Below are positions 13,625 through 18,636 of a stretch of DNA of 18,636 nt, piece after piece; the stretch's first letter is position 1, and the number at the start of each line of letters is the position of its first letter. The stretch is from positions 1 to 18,636 of the forward strand of contig DLLB01000064.1 of the NCBI GenBank assembly GCA_002477905.1. Reading direction: 5' to 3'. Made by a program: the position numbers and the translations under genes. The notes under the pieces are model-generated. The model saw only the letters and a program-made list of their open reading frames with translations, had not been told where the DNA came from and made no database searches. Source of the DNA: Clostridiales bacterium UBA7573. Its GTDB lineage: Bacteria > Bacillota > Clostridia > Oscillospirales > CAG-272.

Positions 13625-14407
13625 ATGCGTTTGGATCGTTATCTGACCGAACACGGCTATGCGGACAGCCGCACCAAGGCGCAGCGGATGATTGAAGCCG
13701 GATGCGTGAAGCTCGACGGAAAATGGGTACGCAAGTGCGCGTATGAACTGACAGAAGCGCAGGCAGCGACTTTAGAGGTGGAAAAAGATCCGGTGCGATA
13801 TGTCAGTCGGGGCGGATGTAAGCTGGAGGCTGCTTTGGATACGTTTGCGGTATCGGTTGCGGGACTTCGTGTCTGCGATCTCGGTTCCTCTACCGGCGGT
13901 TTTACCGACTGTCTGTTACAGCGGGGCGCCGCGCGCGTTTACGCGGTGGATTGCGGAACCGATCAACTGCATCCGTCTTTGCGTAGCGATCCGCGCGTCT
14001 GCGTGATGGAGCAGACCAATGCCCGCACGCTGACCGCACCAATGCTCGGCGGGCGGTGCCCGCTGGTTACGGCGGACCTGTCCTTTATCTCGCAGACTGC
14101 AATTTTTCCGGCAGTCTGCCGGATTTTATCGCCGGACGGAAGATATATCTGCCTGATTAAACCGCAGTTTGAAGCGGGACGTAAGGCGTTGTCCAAGACC
14201 GGCGTGGTGCGGGAAGAAAAAACGCGGTTACAGGCTGTGAAAACGGTACAGCAAGCCGCGGAAACTGCCGGGCTTCGGTGCCTTGGCACGATGGTTTCTC
14301 CCATTACGGGCGGGGACGGCAATGTGGAATATCTTGCGATTTTCGCGCCGGATCCGACTTCGCCTGTATGCGCGGATCTTTTCTCGCAGAGGGAGGAAAC
14401 TCCTTAA
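13625..14407 (+). CDS. tlyA: TlyA-family rRNA 2'-O-methyltransferase
   Basis: 260-aa protein with an N-terminal S4 RNA-binding domain (about 1-60: MRLDRYLTEHGYADSRTKAQ, then VKLDG) and an FtsJ-like SAM-dependent methyltransferase domain. Motifs seen are VSRGGCKLE (60-68, catalytic Lys66), the SAM loop DLGSSTGGFTD (85-95), ADLSFIS (150-156, Asp151), LIKPQFE (177-183, Lys179) and GNVEYLA near the C-terminus, a complete catalytic set. TlyA methylates 16S and/or 23S rRNA ribose at the subunit interface; the old haemolysin annotation is historical. The ATG is 2 bp after the ispA stop, without a strong Shine-Dalgarno, so coupling is likely. Standard position in the clostridial nusB-recN gene string. 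Confidence 0.94.
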   Translation: MRLDRYLTEHGYADSRTKAQRMIEAGCVKLDGKWVRKCAYELTEAQAATLEVEKDPVRYVSRGGCKLEAALDTFAVSVAGLRVCDLGSSTGGFTDCLLQRGAARVYAVDCGTDQLHPSLRSDPRVCVMEQTNARTLTAPMLGGRCPLVTADLSFISQTAIFPAVCRILSPDGRYICLIKPQFEAGRKALSKTGVVREEKTRLQAVKTVQQAAETAGLRCLGTMVSPITGGDGNVEYLAIFAPDPTSPVCADLFSQREETP

Positions 14408-14500
14408 AACAAACAACGCAGGATTTTTGACAGACGGCAATTTGATTGCATCCTTGGGTTGAAAGAATCCGGTATCAGCAAGTGGAAAGGAAGTGTGCAG

Positions 14501-15298
14501 ATGCATTTTGCGGTGATCAGCGATCCGAAACGGGAGGCGGCGGTGAAGCCGACTTTTGCGCTCATGCGCCTGTTAGAGGCACACGGCGCTACCTATACGC
14601 ACTATCCGTGCGCCTGCGCGGAGATTGCGGGGGATTTTGCCGTTGCGCTCGGTGGGGACGGAACCTTGATGCATACTGCCAAATATGCGGCGCAGAAAAA
14701 AATTCCCGTCATCGGCGTCAATGTCGGGCGCGTCGGCTATTTAGCACAGTTGGAGCCTGCGGACATCTTGCTTCTGGAGCGCTTGTTTACCGGAGATTAT
14801 ACGGTGGAAAAGCGCATGATGCTGAAGGTGCGGGCACATGATAAGACCTATTATGCCATCAATGATGCGGTCATTTCCAACGATACGGTGACGCGGATTG
14901 TGAAGATCGGAGCCTGTTGTGATGGTCGCCCGATCGGAAGTTATTTTGCGGATGGGGTGATCCTTGCGACGCCGACCGGCTCCACGGCATATTCCTTGTC
15001 TGCCGGCGGTTCGGTGATTGATCCCGCGTTGTCCTGCATCTGCTTTACGCCGATCTGCCCGATCTCCTCTTTGGCAAGACCGATCGTGTTTGCCAAAGAC
15101 AGCGTACTGGAGTTTGAGAATCTGGCGGATGGGAATTTTCCGTTGCGTTTGACAGTAGACGGGGTGTTGGTGGGACAGGTTTTGCCGGGAGAGACGGTTC
15201 GTGTCTGTCGTGCGGAGCTTCAGGCACGGTTCCTCAGTGTAAAACCGGAAAACTTCTGCGACGTATTGCGGCAGAAACGTCGGCGGGATACGGAGTGA
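14501..15298 (+). CDS. nadK: NAD kinase
   Basis: ATP (or polyphosphate)-dependent kinase making NADP from NAD, 265 aa. Signature GGDGT (51-55), NVGRVGYLAQ (74-83), NDAVI (121-125), the conserved ATPTGSTAYSLSAGG (156-170) and FTPICP (182-187). The ATG at 14501 follows AAAGGAAG by seven bases; a longer frame to a TTG at 14459 lacks such a site. It begins 93 bp after tlyA. That gap contains a TTGACA with no matching -10 box, so it is probably transcribed from upstream. Confidence 0.95.
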   Translation: MHFAVISDPKREAAVKPTFALMRLLEAHGATYTHYPCACAEIAGDFAVALGGDGTLMHTAKYAAQKKIPVIGVNVGRVGYLAQLEPADILLLERLFTGDYTVEKRMMLKVRAHDKTYYAINDAVISNDTVTRIVKIGACCDGRPIGSYFADGVILATPTGSTAYSLSAGGSVIDPALSCICFTPICPISSLARPIVFAKDSVLEFENLADGNFPLRLTVDGVLVGQVLPGETVRVCRAELQARFLSVKPENFCDVLRQKRRRDTE

Positions 15299-15309
15299 GC
15301 CGAAGATCC

Positions 15310-15378
15310 AACGGCATTGCCGTTTGAAGATAAAGCCGTCAGGCAAAGCGCTCCCATGCAGGCGGACTGCGGCGGGAG
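15310..15378 (+). promoter_or_regulatory. Structured leader between nadK and argR
   Basis: Within the 117-bp gap before argR are two potential RNA hairpins: AACGGC / GCCGTT with a 3-base loop (15310-15324), and a compound stem CTCCC / GGGAG (15351-15355 with 15374-15378) enclosing GCAG / CTGC (15358-15361 with 15367-15370). Neither has a U-tract, so they are not classical terminators. No clear promoter or ARG box was found in the gap. Confidence 0.3.
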
Positions 15379-15415
15379 TCGAAACGAATGGATTGCAGAA
15401 AAGCGAGGAACGGAT

Positions 15416-15877
15416 ATGAGTTTGAAAGAAAACAGACAAAGTAAAATTATTGAAATTATTCGGGATCAGGCTGTCGATACACAGGAAGGACTTCTGACGC
15501 GGTTGGAGGAAGCGGGTTATCACGTTACGCAAGCAACGGTTTCCCGTGACATTCGGGAATTAAAATTGACCAAGGTCCCCACCTCGGAGGGACATTATCG
15601 TTATGCGACGCAAACGCAGGAAAACGCAAAACCAGGTGCAAAATACCAGAGTATTTTGCGGGAAACCTTGGTTCATGTGGATTTTGCGGGAAATTTTGTC
15701 GCGCTGCGGACCTATTCCGGTATGGCAAATGCGGCGGCGGCGGCAGTGGACGATCTGAAATTGCAAGAGATCGTAGGAACCATCGCAGGCGACGATACCG
15801 TTTTTTTGCTGATGCGTACCCAAGAGGATGCGCGCGAGTTTTGCCGCAGACTGATGGCAATGACACAGCGCAACTGA
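15416..15877 (+). CDS. argR: Arginine repressor ArgR
   Basis: Hexameric arginine-dependent regulator of arginine metabolism, 153 aa, family length. N-terminal winged helix (about 1-70) with the recognition segment QATVSRDIRELKL (39-51); C-terminal oligomerisation and arginine-binding domain (about 78-150) with GMANAAAAAVDDL (102-114) and GTIAGDDTVFLL (121-132, whose Asp pair contacts arginine). The ATG at 15416 has GAGGAA about six bases upstream; a longer open frame from 15317 runs back over the intergenic hairpins and is rejected. Its place between nadK and recN is the standard Firmicutes order. Confidence 0.95.
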   Translation: MSLKENRQSKIIEIIRDQAVDTQEGLLTRLEEAGYHVTQATVSRDIRELKLTKVPTSEGHYRYATQTQENAKPGAKYQSILRETLVHVDFAGNFVALRTYSGMANAAAAAVDDLKLQEIVGTIAGDDTVFLLMRTQEDAREFCRRLMAMTQRN

Positions 15878-15928
15878 TCGCAGAAGGGATCTAACGGCAA
15901 AGTTACGGAAAAGAGGGGGCAAAGCAAG

Positions 15929-17608
15929 GTGCTTGCGGTACTGCATATTGAAAATTTAGCGGTTGTGAAAAAGCTGGACTTGGAATTATCTGACGGCTTT
16001 ACGGTGCTGACCGGAGAAACCGGCGCGGGAAAATCCATGATCTTAGACGCGGTGCATCTTTTGCTCGGAGAAAAAGTTTCCAAAGACTGTATCCGGACAG
16101 GGGAGGATTTTGCCTATGTCAGCGCGATTTTTTCCGAGTTGGATGCGCGTACCGTGCAGGCGCTTGCACAGCTTGGCGTGGAACCGGACGAGGACGGCAA
16201 TCTCTTTTTGGAACGGACTCTGCATACGGACGGAAAGGCGCAGACGCGCCTGTGCGGACGCTTAATTCCGACTTCATTGCAAAAAGAGATCGGGACACTG
16301 CTGATCAATATTCATGGACAACACGACAGCTATGCGCTGTTACAGCCGCAGAAACATCTCGGATTTCTTGACGCGTATGCAAAAGCGGACGACGCCTTGC
16401 AGACCTATCAGAACGCGTATGACGCGATGAAAAAAACAAAATCCGAATTGGAACGACTGCGCCGTATTTCTTCGGAAAAAAGCGATCGCGCGGAAATGTT
16501 GCGCTTTCGGATCGCGGAAATTGATGCGGCAAAACTCAAGGCAGGGGAAGAAGCGCTTTTGGACGCGACCTGCCGGAAGATTCAGAACAGCGAGAAGATC
16601 AGACGGCAAGCGCATACGGTTTACGCCGCGCTTGCGGTGAATGAGAAAGGCGCCTCTGTGTGCGATCTTCTGGAGATTGCACAGCAGGCATTGAAGCAGA
16701 TGCTCCCATCCTTTCCAAAGGCACAGACATATTTGGAAAAACTGGAGAGTTATCGGTGTGAACTGCTGGATATTGCGGAAACGGTACACAGCAGCGCCGA
16801 CAGCGGATTTGAAAATCCGGAGCAGCTCTTGGATAAAATTGAAAATCGGCTGGCATTTTTACAGCGATTGGAGCGAAAATACGGCGCGACGGTAGAAGCA
16901 GTACTGGAAGCAAGAGAGCAGGCAAAGGCGGAACTGCAGACCATGGAAAATGCGGATTCCGAAATCGAACGACTGGAAGCACAGTTGCAGGCACAGACCG
17001 AGAACGCCCATCACGCCGCTGATTGTTTGCGCACTTTGCGAACGGAAGCTGCGCGACAGCTTGCCCGGCGGGTGATGGAGGAACTTGCATTTTTGGATAT
17101 GGGAAAGGTGCGGTTTTCCGTGGAGATTCAGCCGACCGATTTTACATCAAACGGCACCGAACAGGTGGAGTTTTTAATTGCGACCAATCCCGGGGAACCG
17201 CTTCGACCGCTGGCAAAGATCGCGTCCGGCGGAGAACTTTCCCGCATGATGTTGGCGCTAAAGAGCGTACTTGCCGGTTCGGACGCGGTGCAGACGTTGA
17301 TTTTCGACGAGATCGACATCGGTATTTCCGGTAAGACTTCGCAAAAAGTGGGGTTAAAGCTCCGGCATACCGCACAGAACGGGATTCAGGTGCTGTGCGT
17401 GACGCACGCGGCGCAGATTGCCGCGCTTGCGCATACGCATTTTTTGATTGAAAAACGAGAACAGGACGGCAGAAGCGAGACAACGGTACGCGCATTGGAG
17501 GAAGAAGGACGCGTGGCAGAGCTTGCCCGGATCATGGGGGGCATGAACCTAACGAAAACGCTGAAAGACAGCGCGCGGGAACTGCTTTTGCAGTCTCAGC
17601 AAATGTAA
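15929..17608 (+). CDS. recN: DNA repair protein RecN
   Basis: SMC-like ATPase acting early in double-strand break repair, 559 aa, family length. Head motifs are split by a long coiled coil: N-terminal LHIENLAVVKKLDLEL (5-20), Walker A GETGAGKS (29-36), QHDSY (about 134-138); coiled coil (about 155-365); then signature ASGGELSRMM (about 432-441), Walker B LIFDEIDIGISG (about 456-467) and CVTHAAQIA (about 490-498). The start is GTG at 15929 with GAGGGGG upstream. It begins 51 bp after argR. In many Bacilli and Clostridia it is followed by spoIVB and spo0A; here murB follows instead. Confidence 0.96.
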   Translation: MLAVLHIENLAVVKKLDLELSDGFTVLTGETGAGKSMILDAVHLLLGEKVSKDCIRTGEDFAYVSAIFSELDARTVQALAQLGVEPDEDGNLFLERTLHTDGKAQTRLCGRLIPTSLQKEIGTLLINIHGQHDSYALLQPQKHLGFLDAYAKADDALQTYQNAYDAMKKTKSELERLRRISSEKSDRAEMLRFRIAEIDAAKLKAGEEALLDATCRKIQNSEKIRRQAHTVYAALAVNEKGASVCDLLEIAQQALKQMLPSFPKAQTYLEKLESYRCELLDIAETVHSSADSGFENPEQLLDKIENRLAFLQRLERKYGATVEAVLEAREQAKAELQTMENADSEIERLEAQLQAQTENAHHAADCLRTLRTEAARQLARRVMEELAFLDMGKVRFSVEIQPTDFTSNGTEQVEFLIATNPGEPLRPLAKIASGGELSRMMLALKSVLAGSDAVQTLIFDEIDIGISGKTSQKVGLKLRHTAQNGIQVLCVTHAAQIAALAHTHFLIEKREQDGRSETTVRALEEEGRVAELARIMGGMNLTKTLKDSARELLLQSQQM

Positions 17609-17623
17609 GACAGCGGTGCGAAA

Positions 17624-17654
17624 CCGCCGTCGGTAGAATCCGGCGGCGCTTTTG
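17624..17654 (+). terminator. Possible terminator after recN
   Basis: CCGCCG (17624-17629) can pair with CGGCGG (17641-17646) across an 11-base loop, followed by CGCTTTTG. It lies 16 bp past the recN stop. The stem is short and the U-tract only four bases, so partial termination is the most that can be claimed. The rest of the 146-bp gap to murB holds no clear promoter. Confidence 0.45.
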
Positions 17655-17754
17655 TAAACATAGTGGAAATCCGTTCGACAAACCGTGCAGAACGACCGCT
17701 TTCCCGCATACAAGAGAATGAATCGGAATCTTGTGTGTTTTAGGGGGAAGCGGC

Positions 17755-18636
17755 ATGGAACAATCAAAGATTTCCGCGCTTTGCGCGGATCTGCCGGTGG
17801 AATGTAAATGGAACGCGGACGGACGGAAATTTACCACCATGCGATGTGGTGGAACGCTTGCCTGCGTATTGTTTCCACGCACCATAGAAGCCTTTGTTAC
17901 CTTGATGCGACGGCTTTCTGCGGTGCAGGAACCGTTTGCAATCTTGGGAAACGGCAGTAATACCATCCTTTCTGACGACGGGTACCCGTTTGTTGTCATT
18001 TCCACTGCACAGTTGTGCGGGGTAGAGCGGCAGGGGGAGCTATTGACCGCGCTTTGCGGGACGCCGCTTCCGTATCTTGCCGCTTTTGCACGAGATCACG
18101 CGCTGGACGGTATGCCGTTTGCCGCGGGGATTCCGGGGAGCGTCGGCGGCGCGGTGGCGATGAACGCAGGGGCATACGGCGCGTGTATGCGGGATATTTT
18201 GACGGTATGCACGGTATTCGATTGTAAAAACGGACTTGTCCGGACTGTATGCGCACCGGAACTTGGGCTTTCTTACCGGAGCAGTGTCCTTGCAAAAGAA
18301 AAACTGGTACTCCTGACCGCGACGTTTACGCTTTTTGCCGGTGACAGCGTACAGATTGCCGCGCGGATGCGGGAATTTTCGCAAAAACGCGCGCAGACGC
18401 AGCCGCTCGGCATTCCGAGCGCGGGAAGTACTTTTTTACGATTGCCAGACGGCACTTCTGCCGGAAAAGTGCTGGAGGAAGCCGGGATGAAAGGGTATCG
18501 TATCGGAGATGCGGCAATTTCCACTGTCCATGCCGGATTTATTGTCAATTTGGGACATGCGTCGGCACAGGACATTCTAAAGTTGATTCAGCTTGCGGCG
18601 AAAGCCGTGGAAGCGCGGTGCGGGATACTGCCGCAA
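17755..18636 (+). CDS. murB: UDP-N-acetylenolpyruvoylglucosamine reductase MurB (3' end beyond window)
   Basis: NADPH- and FAD-dependent reductase that makes UDP-N-acetylmuramic acid, the second step of peptidoglycan precursor synthesis in the cytoplasm. The frame is open from the ATG at 17755 to the window edge (294 codons, no stop), so only about the last ten residues should be missing. FAD-binding features are GNGSNTILSDDG (65-76) and GIPGSVGGAVAMNAGAYG (125-142). Also seen are SYRSS (173-177), the catalytic Ser in PSAGSTFLRLPDG (221-233, Ser225) and STVHAGFIVNLGHA (256-269). The short form with YRSS is type II MurB of Gram-positive bacteria. AGGGGGAAG precedes the start. It is not embedded in a dcw cluster here. 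Confidence 0.95.
   Translation, partial: MEQSKISALCADLPVECKWNADGRKFTTMRCGGTLACVLFPRTIEAFVTLMRRLSAVQEPFAILGNGSNTILSDDGYPFVVISTAQLCGVERQGELLTALCGTPLPYLAAFARDHALDGMPFAAGIPGSVGGAVAMNAGAYGACMRDILTVCTVFDCKNGLVRTVCAPELGLSYRSSVLAKEKLVLLTATFTLFAGDSVQIAARMREFSQKRAQTQPLGIPSAGSTFLRLPDGTSAGKVLEEAGMKGYRIGDAAISTVHAGFIVNLGHASAQDILKLIQLAAKAVEARCGILPQ

Noticed and set aside
14427..14432. TTGACA box upstream of nadK
   Set aside because: No acceptable -10 hexamer 16-19 bp downstream.
14741..15532. Minus-strand open frame (263 codons) opposite nadK and argR
   Set aside because: Antisense to two conserved genes and spanning their gap; no motifs or start signal.
1..18636. CRISPR arrays, tandem repeats, tRNA or rRNA genes
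   Set aside because: No regularly spaced direct repeats, and no cloverleaf- or rRNA-like segments seen in the short intergenic gaps.

Overview
The window is a dense, mostly two-strand bacterial chromosomal segment of moderate-to-high GC. Gene families and the order nusB / xseA / xseB / ispA / tlyA / nadK / argR / recN on the plus strand point to a Gram-positive anaerobe of the class Clostridia (probably Oscillospiraceae-like; genus not determinable from sequence alone). PdaA- and YtvI-type genes on the left suggest an endospore-forming ancestry. No rRNA, tRNA, CRISPR, IS element or prophage was seen.

Left half, all minus strand, read right to left: (1) a tightly packed four-gene unit at 9656-4252: an asparagine-synthetase-type amidotransferase, an ATP-grasp ligase (4-bp ATGA overlap), an Asp/Glu racemase (17-bp overlap) and a MurE-type Mur ligase (29-bp gap). 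(2) A FabG-like reductase with its own good sigma-A promoter, whose -35 box contains the murE stop codon. (3) A YtvI-type AI-2E-family membrane protein. (4) A XerC/D-type tyrosine recombinase ending in a perfect 20-bp hairpin terminator. (5) A PdaA-type polysaccharide deacetylase.

Right half, all plus strand, driven from a near-consensus promoter at 9799-9828 in the divergent 264-bp gap: nusB, a TsaD/Kae1-like paralogue, xseA, xseB, ispA, tlyA, nadK, argR, recN, then (after a possible terminator) murB, which runs off the end of the window. This is transcription antitermination, DNA repair (ExoVII, RecN), isoprenoid synthesis, rRNA methylation, NADP synthesis, arginine regulation and cell-wall precursor synthesis.

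The most interesting reading is that the four-gene minus-strand unit is a self-contained peptidoglycan cassette. The MurE has DDPG where meso-diaminopimelate-adding MurE enzymes have DNPR, which resembles the D(D/N)P(N/A) pattern of L-lysine-adding enzymes. It sits with an aspartate-racemase-type enzyme, a ligase resembling the D-aspartate ligases (Asl family), and an AsnB/AsnH-type amidotransferase. Together these could add a diamino acid other than mDAP to the stem, make D-Asp, attach it as a cross-bridge, and amidate it to D-isoasparagine, as is known piecemeal from enterococci and lactococci. Each family call is well supported; the joint pathway is inference.
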